Origin: Pseudomonadota bacterium
GTDB taxonomy: Bacteria > Desulfobacterota > Desulfovibrionia > Desulfovibrionales > Desulfovibrionaceae
Direction of reading: 5' to 3'
DNA length: 64,000 bases
NCBI GenBank assembly: GCA_023460395.1
Contig: JAEWQB010000004.1
Span: forward strand, 203,522 to 267,521
Below are positions 16,542-24,831 of the stretch, piece by piece. Position 1 is the stretch's first letter, and the number at the start of each line of letters is the position of its first letter. Under the pieces are notes generated by a model. The model ran no database searches and was not told the origin of the DNA. It saw nothing but the letters and a program-made list of their open reading frames with translations. The position numbers and the translations under genes are program-made.

Positions 16542-16590
16542 AGTGTCGCTGGCCCGCACCGACCTTTTGGCGACGGCCAGCACGCGGAGG

Positions 16591-16866
16591 ATGATCATTA
16601 AAACCGACAAAAAAACCGGCACCAGACCCTATGTGGACCTCATGGGCACCGTTGGAACAATGGGCCTACACATGGTTACACACCCTGCTGTGGGGGCGGG
16701 AATAGGATATTTTCTGGACCGGTGGCTGGAGACAAAACCTTGGATGTTCATCATATTCCTGCTGCTCGGCATTGTGGCCGGGTTCAGGGCCGTGTATGTG
16801 GACACCCGGAAGATCATCAAGAGTCAGGAAGTGCAGGATGCTGAGGAAGCTGGGCGAAAGAATTGA
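16591..16866 (+). CDS. AtpZ/AtpI-type ATP synthase accessory protein
   Basis: A 91-residue membrane protein of the F0F1-ATPase gene 1 (AtpZ) family. It has two transmembrane helices (HPAVGAGIGYFLDRWLETKPW and MFIIFLLLGIVAGFRAVY), preceded by a short charged N-terminus. AtpZ/AtpI proteins help assemble the c-ring and may transport Mg2+/Ca2+. The start is uncertain: ATG at 16591 directly touches a GGAGG motif, too close for normal use, and ATG at 16534 lacks a good site. It overlaps the next gene by 29 bp, so translation is coupled. Confidence 0.8.
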   Translation: MIIKTDKKTGTRPYVDLMGTVGTMGLHMVTHPAVGAGIGYFLDRWLETKPWMFIIFLLLGIVAGFRAVYVDTRKIIKSQEVQDAEEAGRKN

Positions 16867-17272
16867 ACGCCGCCTCTATGCCAAGGGCTTCAGGCAGCCG
16901 GAAATTCGGGCCATTCTCAGAATGCAAATTCTGCTCTGCGGAGCTTCCACCCTTGCGGGGGTTTTGGCGATTCAGGCAAGCTTGTGGCCAATCGGGTTCG
17001 CGGTGGGCGTGAATCTGGCTACCTACAGCGTCTTCTCGCTGGCGCGATTCCTTCAGCGGGCCATCCTGCAAGGTTTCTCCCGGCAGATGTTGACTGAACT
17101 GCTACTTCGGTTTTATGGCCGACTCTTCGTTGTCGGAATCATCTTGTACGGACTTATGACGATGTCCGACGTTCCAAGTTCGGCGCTCGTGGCAGGTTTA
17201 GCCACTTGTATGGCAACCATGCTTGTCGGAATACTTTTCAGACGAGCAGAGCGGAAAATCAAGGAGGCATGA
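16838..17272 (+). CDS. atpI: ATP synthase subunit I
   Basis: A 144-residue protein with four hydrophobic helices (LLCGASTLAGVLAIQASLWP, FAVGVNLATYSVFSLARFL, LFVVGIILYGLMTM, SALVAGLATCMATMLVGILF). Position between AtpZ and subunit a, size and topology identify it as the I subunit, thought to guide c-ring assembly. ATG at 16838 has AGGAAG upstream and lies inside the 3' end of the previous gene. Its stop lies 4 bp before the atpB start. Confidence 0.8.
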   Translation: MLRKLGERIERRLYAKGFRQPEIRAILRMQILLCGASTLAGVLAIQASLWPIGFAVGVNLATYSVFSLARFLQRAILQGFSRQMLTELLLRFYGRLFVVGIILYGLMTMSDVPSSALVAGLATCMATMLVGILFRRAERKIKEA

Positions 17273-17276
17273 GGAT

Positions 17277-17978
17277 ATGGCAGGTGGTTTGCCGCATCCG
17301 GTGCTCTGGTCCTCGCTTGCGGGCATGGACTATATCACCATCAATGGGACTCAGGTAGAATTCAAGCATGTGTTCTACTCTTGGATCGCCATGGCTATCC
17401 TGTTTGGGCTGGCCTTCATTGTACGGGGCCAGATCAAAATGGTGCCCGGCAAGGTCCAAAACGTATTTGAAGTCATCATAGGGGGCCTCGAAGAATTCGT
17501 GGTCAGCAATATCGGTGAGGACGGCCGCAAGGTCTACCATGTGCTCATCACATTGTTCCTCTTCATATTGGTGAACAACCTTCTGGGTCTTGTGCCGGGG
17601 TGCGACGCGCCCACGGCAAACGTGAACACAAACGCCGCACTGGCGCTGTTCACCTTCCTCTATTATAACTGGATCGGTATCAAACGCTGGGGATTTGGCT
17701 ACATTAAGCATTTCTGCGGCCCCTTTTGGTGGCTCAGCCCGCTTATGCTGCCGCTGGAACTCATATCCCACGCAGCGCGTCCTCTCTCGCTCACGCTCCG
17801 TCTTTTCGGGAACATCCGTGGCGAAGAAATCGTGCTGGTGCTGTTCTTCCTGCTGGCGCCTATTTTCGGCACCATTCCGATCTACTTCCTGTTCCTGCTT
17901 GCCAAGTGCCTGCAGGCATTCATCTGGTTCATGCTGGGCATGATCTACCTGAAAGGCTCGCTGGAACACGCCCATTAG
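17277..17978 (+). CDS. atpB: F1Fo ATP synthase subunit a
   Basis: A 233-residue membrane protein forming the ion half-channels of Fo. The conserved fourth-helix segment ARPLSLTLRLFGNIRGEE contains the essential arginine that interacts with the c-ring carboxylate. Five to six membrane helices are visible, and the C-terminal IPIYFLFLLAKCLQAFIWFMLGMIYL matches the family. ATG at 17277 is preceded by AAGGAGG. It lies between atpI and atpE in a four-gene Fo operon. Confidence 0.96.
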   Translation: MAGGLPHPVLWSSLAGMDYITINGTQVEFKHVFYSWIAMAILFGLAFIVRGQIKMVPGKVQNVFEVIIGGLEEFVVSNIGEDGRKVYHVLITLFLFILVNNLLGLVPGCDAPTANVNTNAALALFTFLYYNWIGIKRWGFGYIKHFCGPFWWLSPLMLPLELISHAARPLSLTLRLFGNIRGEEIVLVLFFLLAPIFGTIPIYFLFLLAKCLQAFIWFMLGMIYLKGSLEHAH

Positions 17979-18031
17979 TCCGGGGGAAATGGTCTTAGAC
18001 CAATTAACATACTACTTAGGAGTGTACGACA

Positions 18032-18340
18032 ATGCGTAAGTTTCTGATGATTGCTCTGAACACTGTTGCCATTCTTTCTGTTGCCGCTCTGGCCTTTGCC
18101 GCTGAAGGCGCAAACGCATACGGCGATCTGGTATACTTCGGCGCTGCTGTGGGCATGGCTATTGCCGCTGCCGGTTGCGGCATCGGTCAGGGCCTTGGCC
18201 TGAAGGCCGCTTGCGAAGGCACCGCCCGCAACCCCGAAGCTTCCAACAAAATCACCGTGGCACTTATTCTTGGCTTGGCTTTCGTAGAATCCCTTGCCAT
18301 TTACGCTCTGGTGGTTAACCTGATGCTGTTGACCAAGTAA
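18032..18340 (+). CDS. atpE: F1Fo ATP synthase subunit c
   Basis: A 102-residue proteolipid. The first about 24 residues (MRKFLMIALNTVAILSVAALAFA) look like a signal sequence, as seen in some long c subunits. The hairpin follows: helix 1 with GCGIGQGLGL (Gln53), the RNPEA polar loop, and helix 2 with AFVESLAIYALV, where Glu86 is the ion-carrying residue. Gln53, Glu86, Ser87 and Tyr91 together match the ligand pattern of Na+-binding c-rings, although Leu stands at the Glu+2 position, so H+ or Na+ use is open. A strong terminator follows. Confidence 0.95.
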   Translation: MRKFLMIALNTVAILSVAALAFAAEGANAYGDLVYFGAAVGMAIAAAGCGIGQGLGLKAACEGTARNPEASNKITVALILGLAFVESLAIYALVVNLMLLTK

Positions 18341-18364
18341 ACAGCCGTCCATAGCGTCCTCTGA

Positions 18365-18390
18365 GGAGGCCGCGTTGCGGCCTCCTTTTT
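18365..18390 (+). terminator. Terminator of the first atp operon
   Basis: GGAGGCCGC (18365-18373) and GCGGCCTCC (18377-18385) form a 9-bp stem with a GTT loop, followed by TTTTT. Confidence 0.92.
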
Positions 18391-18401
18391 CCAATTTATA
18401 T

Positions 18402-18419
18402 TTGGGAATGATTTCACAA
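18402..18419 (+). promoter_or_regulatory. Rex-type operator upstream of rex
   Basis: TTGGGAATGATTTCACAA matches TTGTGAA-N4-TTCACAA in 13 of 14 positions and lies 16 bp before the rex start codon, the expected place for autoregulation. Confidence 0.65.
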
Positions 18420-18435
18420 TCAGGTAACTGATATC

Positions 18436-19077
18436 ATGACACAAAAAAGCGACCACATCCCAAGAGCCACCATCCAGCGCCTTGCTGTATATGTGCAGGT
18501 TCTAGAAAATCTTCTGCGGGAAGGCACGGAAGTCATTTCCTCCGAGCCACTTGCCCGGGCTTGCAACGTCAATGCCTCACAAATCCGCAAAGACCTTGCC
18601 TACTTCGGTGAATTCGGCGTGCGGGGCGTGGGCTATTACGTGAAAAACCTCATCGACTCGATAACGAGTGCGCTTGGCGTGGACCGGGAATGGCGCACCG
18701 TGCTCGTAGGCGTGGGCAATCTTGGCCGTGCGCTGCTGAACCACAAAGAGTTTCGCTTGCGTGGATTCAACATCGTAGGTGCCTTCGACTGCGACCCTTT
18801 CAAAATAGGTGAGGAGATATCAGGACTGGAGGTTGTTTGCACCAAACGCCTTAAAGAAAAAATTGGCGAAAACGGCGCAGAAATCGGCATTATCACCACA
18901 CCGCCGGAACGGGCGCAGCGGGCGGCAAACCATCTGGTGGAAGCTGGCATCCGCGGCATACTCAACTTTGCCCCGGCGCGCATTACCGTACCGGCTGAGG
19001 TAAACGTGGAGTACGTGGACATTTTCCACCACCTGTACGCCTTATCGTTCAACATTACGTTTGGTGGTTCCGAATAG
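18436..19077 (+). CDS. rex: Redox-sensing transcriptional repressor Rex
   Basis: A 213-residue repressor that leaves DNA when NADH rises. The N-terminal winged helix has RLAVYVQVLENLLREGTEVIS and NVNASQIRKDLAYFGEFGVRGVGY, the DNA-reading region. The Rossmann domain carries VLVGVGNLGRALL (dinucleotide binding), FDCDPFKIG and IITTPPERAQ. The C-terminal helix for domain swapping is VEYVDIFHHLYALSFNI. Full family length. It follows atpE, as in other Desulfovibrio-like genomes, and a near-perfect Rex site in front of it suggests autoregulation. Confidence 0.96.
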   Translation: MTQKSDHIPRATIQRLAVYVQVLENLLREGTEVISSEPLARACNVNASQIRKDLAYFGEFGVRGVGYYVKNLIDSITSALGVDREWRTVLVGVGNLGRALLNHKEFRLRGFNIVGAFDCDPFKIGEEISGLEVVCTKRLKEKIGENGAEIGIITTPPERAQRAANHLVEAGIRGILNFAPARITVPAEVNVEYVDIFHHLYALSFNITFGGSE

Positions 19078-19111
19078 CCGTAAGCCATTTTCCGCCACGT
19101 TTTTTGACGGT

Positions 19112-19170
19112 ACGGACTCCACGGTGCATACGCCCTCCCGTATGCACACGGCAGGGTCCGTTTGTGTTTT
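19112..19170 (+). terminator. Two-tier terminator of rex
   Basis: GTGCATACG (19124-19132) pairs perfectly with CGTATGCAC (19139-19147); outer arms ACGGAC (19112-19117) and GTCCGT (19156-19161) extend it. TTGTGTTTT follows. Confidence 0.6.
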
Positions 19171-19219
19171 CACGCCACGGCCCTTGTGGTCTTACCGGGA
19201 TAACTCCCAAGGATGACAC

Positions 19220-20020
19220 ATGAAATCCCCCATTGTCCTGCTGACCGATTTCGGCCACACGGACCCGTATGTAGGACAGATGAAAGGGGTGCTCGCCACC
19301 CACGCCCCTGATGTTCCAGTCATTGACCTCTGCCACGGGGTACGCCCGCAGGCAGTTGCTCAAGCTGCCATGTTCCTCTCCGCCAGCTTTACTTACTTTC
19401 CTGAAGGCAGCGTATTCGTCTGCGTTGTGGACCCCGGCGTGGGAACCGACCGGGACATTCTCTGCTTACACGCCGCAGGACGCTACGTGCTCGCCCCGGA
19501 TAACGGCCTCATTTCTCCGCTGCTGAGTGAATACCCTTCCTCCGTCTGCTACCGGGTAGACATTTCCGAATTTGACGACGCCTCCCAGACCTTCCACGGA
19601 CGGGACATTTTTTGCCCGCTCGCCGCCCGGATCGCGCTAGGCGCGGATGCGGACATTCTTGGCACAGTCATCTCCCACGCCCACGTGGCTATGCCGCGTT
19701 GTGCGGTTCCTGTGGCAAACGGCGAATATGTGGACTGCTCTGTCCTGCACATAGACACGTTTGGGAACGTAGTGCTGAACCTTAATGTGGTGCCGTGGCG
19801 CGAGCGCCTCGCCGCATGGGAAGATCTTTACCTCAAGCAGACTCCGCCCATCCGGGTTATGCGTGCCAACAGTTTCGGCACGCTGCCCCCTAACACGCTG
19901 GGCTGTATCGAAGGCAGCCAAGGCTTTCTGGAGCTTGTTCTGAACGGAGCGTCTGCGGCGCAGATGCTCAAAGTTTCCATGGACGACATTATCACGCTGC
20001 AAGGATATCCCATTGGGTAG
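19220..20020 (+). CDS. SAM hydroxide adenosyltransferase (DUF62 family)
   Basis: A 266-residue protein of the fluorinase/chlorinase superfamily that hydrolyses S-adenosylmethionine to adenosine and methionine with water as nucleophile. Signatures are VLLTDFGHTDPYVGQMKGVL, FVCVVDPGVGTDRD, APDNGLISPLL, TFHGRDIFCPLAA and IDTFGNVVLNL. The Asp-Arg-His type catalytic set of hydrolases (FGRDIF-like segment) is present as HGRDIF. AAGGATG precedes the ATG. Its last codons overlap the TTG start of cobS by 8 bp. Confidence 0.88.
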   Translation: MKSPIVLLTDFGHTDPYVGQMKGVLATHAPDVPVIDLCHGVRPQAVAQAAMFLSASFTYFPEGSVFVCVVDPGVGTDRDILCLHAAGRYVLAPDNGLISPLLSEYPSSVCYRVDISEFDDASQTFHGRDIFCPLAARIALGADADILGTVISHAHVAMPRCAVPVANGEYVDCSVLHIDTFGNVVLNLNVVPWRERLAAWEDLYLKQTPPIRVMRANSFGTLPPNTLGCIEGSQGFLELVLNGASAAQMLKVSMDDIITLQGYPIG

Positions 20021-20762
20021 CGCACGGCACCCTCTGTCCGGGTTCGCCGCCGCCATGAGCTTCCTGACGCGGCTTGGTCCGGCTAGGGTCTTTTCTTCGA
20101 AAGAAATGGCGCAGTCCCTGCGCCATTTTTCCGTTGCGGGACTGATTATCGGAGCGCTTTGCACTCTTCCTCTGCACGGGCTACTGGGCACACGCCACGC
20201 CACCGTGCAGGGATGGTTATGGGTTGGACTGTCTCTCTGGCTCACCCGTGGTCTTCACTGGGACGGCTGGGCCGATTTGTGGGACGCATGGGGCAGTGCC
20301 ACGCGGGGCGAACGGTTCTGGCTCATCATGAAGGACAGCCACATTGGCGCATTTGGCGCCATGGGGTTGGTCATGGGATTGGGCGGGCAGCTTCTGTTCG
20401 CCAGTGAATTGGCTGCGTCCTCCGCATGGACAGGGCTTTTGTGGGCGCCTGTGTGGGGCCGGGCCGCCTCCGCACTGCTGGCGGCACTGGGCACCGCGCC
20501 TCCTTCTTCTTCCTTGGGACGCCTGTTCCTGCCGGGAGCCACACCTGTGGTAGTGGCAACGCAACTTGCTGTCGCGGGCGCAGCAGGTTGGTTGCTGGTT
20601 GGCCTTCCCGCCCTTGGAACAAGCGCTTGCATCCTGCTCCCCGGTCTTGTCGCTCTGGTCCGCCTCTCGCGTCAGCAAGGGGGTATGAATGGCGACTTCC
20701 TGGGGGCGATGATAATCTGGGGAGAGCTTGCCGCTCTTGCCGGATGCCTGCTCACCACCTGA
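20013..20762 (+). CDS. cobS: Adenosylcobinamide-GDP ribazoletransferase
   Basis: A 249-residue integral membrane enzyme that joins alpha-ribazole to adenosylcobinamide-GDP, the last step of cobalamin assembly. Family motifs are FLTRLG, TRGLHWDGWADLWDAWG (metal-binding DGxxD type), IMKDSHIGAFGAMGLVM and GGMNGDFLGA near the C-terminus. The start is TTG at 20013 with AAGGA seven bases upstream, and it overlaps the preceding gene, so translation is probably coupled. No other cobalamin gene is adjacent. Confidence 0.92.
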   Translation: MGSARHPLSGFAAAMSFLTRLGPARVFSSKEMAQSLRHFSVAGLIIGALCTLPLHGLLGTRHATVQGWLWVGLSLWLTRGLHWDGWADLWDAWGSATRGERFWLIMKDSHIGAFGAMGLVMGLGGQLLFASELAASSAWTGLLWAPVWGRAASALLAALGTAPPSSSLGRLFLPGATPVVVATQLAVAGAAGWLLVGLPALGTSACILLPGLVALVRLSRQQGGMNGDFLGAMIIWGELAALAGCLLTT

Positions 20763-20889
20763 GCCAGCATCCCCGATACAGACGTCACTTTTTCGGCACG
20801 ATATCTGCTATGAGATTCCTATGCCGTGACGCGTCAGGTTCGTGACAGCGAAACTACGGATAGCACGAGCGAACACAAAAGGAAGCCCC

Positions 20890-21324
20890 ATGGCCCCATA
20901 TCGGTTCCCCCTGCAACAAGTGCTGGAATACCGCACACAGGTTGAAGAGCAAGCCAAGCTGACATATGCTCAGGCGCAACAGCGCTATCAGCGGCAGGTT
21001 GGACGGGTGGAAGCTCTGCGCCAAACACTTGCGGAGCAGGAAACCAAGCTGTATCAAGCTAAAGAAATGGGCACGATATGGTTGCTGCGAAACTTTGTGC
21101 TGGGGTTAACCACTGATCTGGCAGAAGCTGAAACAGTGCTTCTGCAACTAGCGCAAGCCCTGAACCGGGAACGTCAGAATCTTGTCAAACGCTCCCAAGA
21201 GCGCAAGCTTCTGGACAAACTGAAAGAAAATCAGGCTCAAAAACATGCCCAGAAAGAACACTCCGCAGAACAGCGACAATTCGATGAAACAGCCACGCTT
21301 CGTTACCGGCCTCAAACTCTTTAA
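20890..21324 (+). CDS. fliJ: Flagellar export protein FliJ-like
   Basis: A 144-residue, highly helical coiled-coil protein starting MAPYRFPLQQVLEYRTQVEEQAK, the usual FliJ N-terminus (FxLQxVLxxRxxxEE). The rest is a continuous Gln/Glu/Arg-rich coiled coil ending in a short tail. FliJ is the stalk-like component of the flagellar type III export ATPase complex. ATG at 20890 has AAGGA upstream. The next gene (motE-like) overlaps its end, and the pair fliJ-motE is common in flagellated bacteria. Confidence 0.8.
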   Translation: MAPYRFPLQQVLEYRTQVEEQAKLTYAQAQQRYQRQVGRVEALRQTLAEQETKLYQAKEMGTIWLLRNFVLGLTTDLAEAETVLLQLAQALNRERQNLVKRSQERKLLDKLKENQAQKHAQKEHSAEQRQFDETATLRYRPQTL

Positions 21325-21973
21325 GCTGTGCAGGCTGCTGGCGCTGGCGGTCTTCTTTAAGCTCGTGGTGCTGGCCACGCTGGCAGTGGACCTCGGCGGC
21401 TGGACGGTTCCCGTTTTCTTCTCCGGTTCTGAGCAGTCCGCCCATGTTGCAGCGGTCCCGGAACGCCAGCTTGATCTGCCCACACCGGCGATGCCCATTC
21501 TCCCCGGTTCGTCTCCTGAAACAGCGCAGCATACGCCCTTACTGCCCCTTTCTACCGCGCGTGCCGCAGATGAAACCGCCAACGCCACCACACCGCAAGA
21601 CACCCTCACCCGCGACTCCTTGCAGCAGAAGCAGGAAGAATTAAACCGTCGCGAGCAAGATATGTCCCGGTTGAATCAAGAAATAGACCAAAAAATACAG
21701 CATCTTGAAGAATTAGAAAAACGTGTGCAAGCCATGTTGAAAGAAGCGGACGGCGTGCAGGACAAAAAAATGCGCCATCTTGTGGATGTATATTCCAACA
21801 TGAAAGCCCGGCAGGCTGCCGATGTCCTGAGCACATTGGATGAAACCATTGCCGTGCAGATCTTAGCGGGCATGCGTGGCAGACAGGCAGGCGAAATTCT
21901 CACATTCGTCAAGGCGGATAAGGCGGCACGGCTCTCCGAGGCGCTTACCCGCATGCAGTTGCCCTTCCAATAG
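21245..21973 (+). CDS. motE: MotE-like flagellar chaperone (MgtE N-domain type)
   Basis: A 242-residue protein with an N-terminal membrane anchor (LKLFKLCRLLALAVFFKLVVLATLAV region), a Pro/Thr-rich linker, a coiled coil (LQQKQEELNRREQDMSRLNQ and on) and a C-terminal MgtE-N-like domain (DVYSNMKARQAADVLSTLDE, then ILAGMRGRQAGEILTFV). This order is that of MotE, a periplasmic chaperone that stabilises the stator protein MotC in Sinorhizobium. It overlaps fliJ by 80 bp; ATG at 21284 would shorten the overlap to 41 bp. Neither start has a clear ribosome binding site. Confidence 0.75.
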   Translation: MPRKNTPQNSDNSMKQPRFVTGLKLFKLCRLLALAVFFKLVVLATLAVDLGGWTVPVFFSGSEQSAHVAAVPERQLDLPTPAMPILPGSSPETAQHTPLLPLSTARAADETANATTPQDTLTRDSLQQKQEELNRREQDMSRLNQEIDQKIQHLEELEKRVQAMLKEADGVQDKKMRHLVDVYSNMKARQAADVLSTLDETIAVQILAGMRGRQAGEILTFVKADKAARLSEALTRMQLPFQ

Positions 21974-21981
21974 CCCTCGCC

Positions 21982-22818
21982 ATGCCACGCCTTAAACTTC
22001 GCATTGCCTATGTGGGCACCGCCTATTGCGGCTGGCAAACACAGGCTGGGGCGCGAACTCCGCAGCCCACCGTGCAGGAAACCCTTGAGGCTGTCGCGCA
22101 GCGTATTGTGGGAACGCCTGTGCGGGTTCACGGCAGCGGGCGCACCGATTCCGGTGTACATGCCGACGGGCAGGTAGCCCACTTCGATGTGCCTGAAACC
22201 AAAATGCGGACGGACTGGCAGCGCTCGTTCAACGCGTTACTTCCCGACGATATTGCTGTATTGGACGTAACCCGCGTGCCAGACGACTTTCACGCCCGTA
22301 TCAGTGCCACGGGCAAACGCTACCGCTACAGCCTGTGGCTGACACGCCGCTATGTGCCGCCCCGGCTTGTTCCCTTCGTCTGGGCTACCGGCCCGCTGAA
22401 CATTGGCGCCATGGACGCGGCTGCTCGGTGCTTAGAAGGCACACACGACTTCGCCAGCTTTCGTAATATGGGAACGGACGTGGACAGCACCGTGCGCACG
22501 CTGCACGCCATTCATCGCGACCCTGCGGGCGTCGTGAACCAGACGACGACCACCATATCGGAAGGAATGCCCGCAGATGCCGCCCTTCGCGCCGGACAGC
22601 CCGCCCTGCTTACATGGGACTTTGTAGCGGACGGATTCCTGAAACAGATGGTACGCAATCTTATGGGCGCACTGGTTGCCTGCGGCATGGGGAAACTTTC
22701 TCCCAACGCAATTCCCACCCTGCTTGCCGCATGTGACCGCACTCAGGCTCCCAGCACGGCCCCCGCGCAGGGACTAACCCTTGCTGAAGTCATATATCCG
22801 CCGCACCTTCCACAATAA
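21982..22818 (+). CDS. truA: tRNA pseudouridine(38-40) synthase
   Basis: A 278-residue TruA enzyme. RLKLRIAYVGTAYCGWQTQ opens the protein, the catalytic Asp is in VHGSGRTDSGVHADGQVAHF, and FRNMGTDVDSTVRTLHAI, FLKQMVRNLMGALVACG follow in order. It modifies U38-U40 of the anticodon arm. The start lies 8 bp after the motE stop, so it is the last gene of a cobS-fliJ-motE-truA chain on the plus strand. Confidence 0.95.
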   Translation: MPRLKLRIAYVGTAYCGWQTQAGARTPQPTVQETLEAVAQRIVGTPVRVHGSGRTDSGVHADGQVAHFDVPETKMRTDWQRSFNALLPDDIAVLDVTRVPDDFHARISATGKRYRYSLWLTRRYVPPRLVPFVWATGPLNIGAMDAAARCLEGTHDFASFRNMGTDVDSTVRTLHAIHRDPAGVVNQTTTTISEGMPADAALRAGQPALLTWDFVADGFLKQMVRNLMGALVACGMGKLSPNAIPTLLAACDRTQAPSTAPAQGLTLAEVIYPPHLPQ

Positions 22819-22842
22819 AAAAGCCGCCCACAACGGAGCGGC
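22817..22842 (-). terminator. Terminator of fliM
   Basis: GCCGC (22823-22827) and GCGGC (22838-22842) pair, and on the minus strand TTTTTT follows. It lies 32 bp past the fliM stop and overlaps the truA stop region. Confidence 0.65.
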
Positions 22843-22873
22843 GGTATGCCCTTTTACAATCAGCATCCGTGCA

Positions 22874-23854
22874 TCAGGTATAGTCCGGTTCATCTTCCTT
22901 GATGATCTGAAATGCTTTGTTGGACTTCACCGTGCCGCTTATCCCCCAAAACTTGGAAACCCCCGCCACGGTGCATTCCAGCAGGTCATCGGTATCCGTA
23001 TCAAGCAGAAGCACGTCCCCCACCTGCAACCGCAGAAGTTGATTGCCCGTAATTTTAGTTTCTCCGAAACGGACTTTCATTTCCACCGGCGTTTCCATAA
23101 GGCGCTCTTTCAATCGCCCGACCCACGCGTGGTCCACCTCCAGACGTTCCGTCTGAAAACTGGCGTGCAGCTTGGACCGGATGGGTTCAATGGTCGCGTA
23201 TGGCAGGCAGATGATAAGCGACCCGATGGCCGTTTCCAGTTCCACCTCGAACGTAATAACCACCACCACATCGCTGGGGGGCACAATGGCGGCGAACTGG
23301 GGATTGATTTCCGAACGGACCAGTTCCAGATTCACTTCATGGACAGGCCGCCACGACTCTTCCATGTTGTCCAACGTAATTTTAATAACACGGTCTACAA
23401 TGGCCTGTTCAATACGGGTGAATTCACGCCCTTCAATCTTGGGCTGTGACCCCGCGCCACCGAAGAAATTTTCCACCAGAGCAAACACCAGCCGGGAATC
23501 CACCACGATAATGGCATTACCGCGCAATGGTTCCATCTTGAAAATATTGATGCTGGTGGGTACGGGCAGCGACCGCATAAAGTCGCCAAACTTGGTCATG
23601 TCTATAGAGATAGGGTTCAATTCCACACGCTTGCGTATGGCATTGGAGAGCGCATTGGTGCACAGTCTGGCAAACCTGTCGTTGACGATTTCCAGCACGG
23701 GCATACGCCCGCGAATTATGCGGTCCTGATTGGCGAGGTCAAAAGGAACAATACCGGAATCATCCTCCGGGATGTCCGACTCACTTTCGATCTCTCCGCC
23801 GGAAAGCCCCCGCAGAAGGGCATCCACTTCGTCCTGTGCGAGAATTTTGTTCAT
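22874..23854 (-). CDS. fliM: Flagellar motor switch protein FliM
   Basis: A 326-residue C-ring protein. The N-terminal CheY-P binding peptide is MNKILAQDEVDALLRGLSGG, followed by an acidic linker and the CheC-like middle domain (FARLCTNALSNAIRKRVELN, VVDSRLVFALVENFFGG). The C-terminal surface-presentation domain covers about 250-320 (LLRLQVGDVLLLDTDTDDLLE). Full length for the family. It is monocistronic on the minus strand here, not in a large flagellar operon, convergent with truA. Confidence 0.95.
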   Translation of the reverse strand: MNKILAQDEVDALLRGLSGGEIESESDIPEDDSGIVPFDLANQDRIIRGRMPVLEIVNDRFARLCTNALSNAIRKRVELNPISIDMTKFGDFMRSLPVPTSINIFKMEPLRGNAIIVVDSRLVFALVENFFGGAGSQPKIEGREFTRIEQAIVDRVIKITLDNMEESWRPVHEVNLELVRSEINPQFAAIVPPSDVVVVITFEVELETAIGSLIICLPYATIEPIRSKLHASFQTERLEVDHAWVGRLKERLMETPVEMKVRFGETKITGNQLLRLQVGDVLLLDTDTDDLLECTVAGVSKFWGISGTVKSNKAFQIIKEDEPDYT

Positions 23855-24038
23855 ATGCTGCGGCGCTCCGTCTCCTTGAAAATCAAATTCTTACGCTCCA
23901 TGGCGTTCCGTGGTCAAGGCCTCCGCGCCAGCCGCCCCCACTCCGCGCGGCACTTTTTGCCGGACGGAGCAGGGTACTCCGAATCATGCACGATTAGTGC
24001 CACCTTGCCACAACCGGACCAGACACCCCATGCATATA

Positions 24039-24494
24039 TCAACACAAATGGGGGTAGCGCCGTTTGATGCGCTGAATAACATCCCCGCTCACATAGCCGA
24101 GCAATGACAAAATTTCGTCTATCGTGTGGGGCGAATTTGTCTGCTGGCGATACCGTTCCGCCTTGGCGAGATTCTCTGGAGCCAACAATTTTTCCCGCAA
24201 AAGCACATCCACCACCGTCTCTGTCGGGCAGCAGGCGGCACGGCGCGAGGTTTTCTGCTCCTCCGGTACGGTATTCCCTTCCCGCAGTCCTTCCACTTTT
24301 CGGGCCAGAAAGGTTTCCCGTTTGCGTAATTCCGCCACCTCTTCCCGCAAAGCGCGATATCGGGCCTGTAGCTGATTTCTACGCGCCCGCTGCACCCGGA
24401 TTCTTTCCAAATACCCGGTTGAAGAGGCGTGCCCCACTGCCAAAGCACCCGCAAGAGCCACGAACACAATGAACACGCCGAATAAAATCGTCAT
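24039..24494 (-). CDS. Membrane-anchored coiled-coil hypothetical protein
   Basis: A 151-residue protein with one N-terminal membrane helix (MTILFGVFIVFVALAGALAVG) and a charged coiled coil (YLERIRVQRARRNQLQARYRALREEVAELRKRE in part). A CC pair (AACCPTE) and a C-terminal helical domain (VVDVLLREKLLAPENLAKAERYRQ, EILSLLGYVSGDVI) follow; the last part resembles the small domain found at the N-terminus of GspE/PilB ATPases. A second ATG at 24500 adds two residues. I do not recognise the family. It lies upstream of fliM in the same orientation. Confidence 0.65.
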   Translation of the reverse strand: MTILFGVFIVFVALAGALAVGHASSTGYLERIRVQRARRNQLQARYRALREEVAELRKRETFLARKVEGLREGNTVPEEQKTSRRAACCPTETVVDVLLREKLLAPENLAKAERYRQQTNSPHTIDEILSLLGYVSGDVIQRIKRRYPHLC

Positions 24495-24690
24495 ATGCAA
24501 ACCCCTGCGTCACGTGGCAGCGCGCATATAGCTCCCCCCGCCAGCCACAGGCATTTCCTTTTTGCACCGGATACGAAAATATTATAGTACTTCTTCAACT
24601 GTTACAAGCGCGTAACACGGGACCGCACACACCCTCGCGACACGGAGAGTCCTTCGTCTTTCCGCCGGAGTGACGGACGCAAACGAAGAC

Positions 24691-24718
24691 TTGACGCGTC
24701 AATCAAATGCGGTAGAAC
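24691..24718 (+). promoter_or_regulatory. Promoter of the ABC importer with overlapping palindrome
   Basis: TTGACG (24691-24696), 16 bp, TAGAAC (24713-24718). The -35 is part of a perfect 12-bp palindrome TTGACGCGTCAA (24691-24702), a good place for a repressor. The start codon is about 155 bp further on. Confidence 0.5.
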
Positions 24719-24741
24719 CTTTGGGCCACCGAGTCCACCGG

Positions 24742-24831
24742 AACAGCCAGTTCACGCGTCGGCTTCGGTTTCCTGCCCCGCACCTGTTGCCGCCTGCCGC
24801 CGGTTGATCACCGGTTTACCGCTGGCTGGTT
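24742..24831 (+). promoter_or_regulatory. Structured 5' leader of the ABC importer
   Basis: AACAGCCAG (24742-24750) can pair with CTGGCTGGTT (24822-24831, one bulge), closing a 70-nt region that holds a CCGGT-TGATC-ACCGG hairpin (24800-24814). It lies in the untranslated leader. No known riboswitch class is recognised. Confidence 0.35.
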
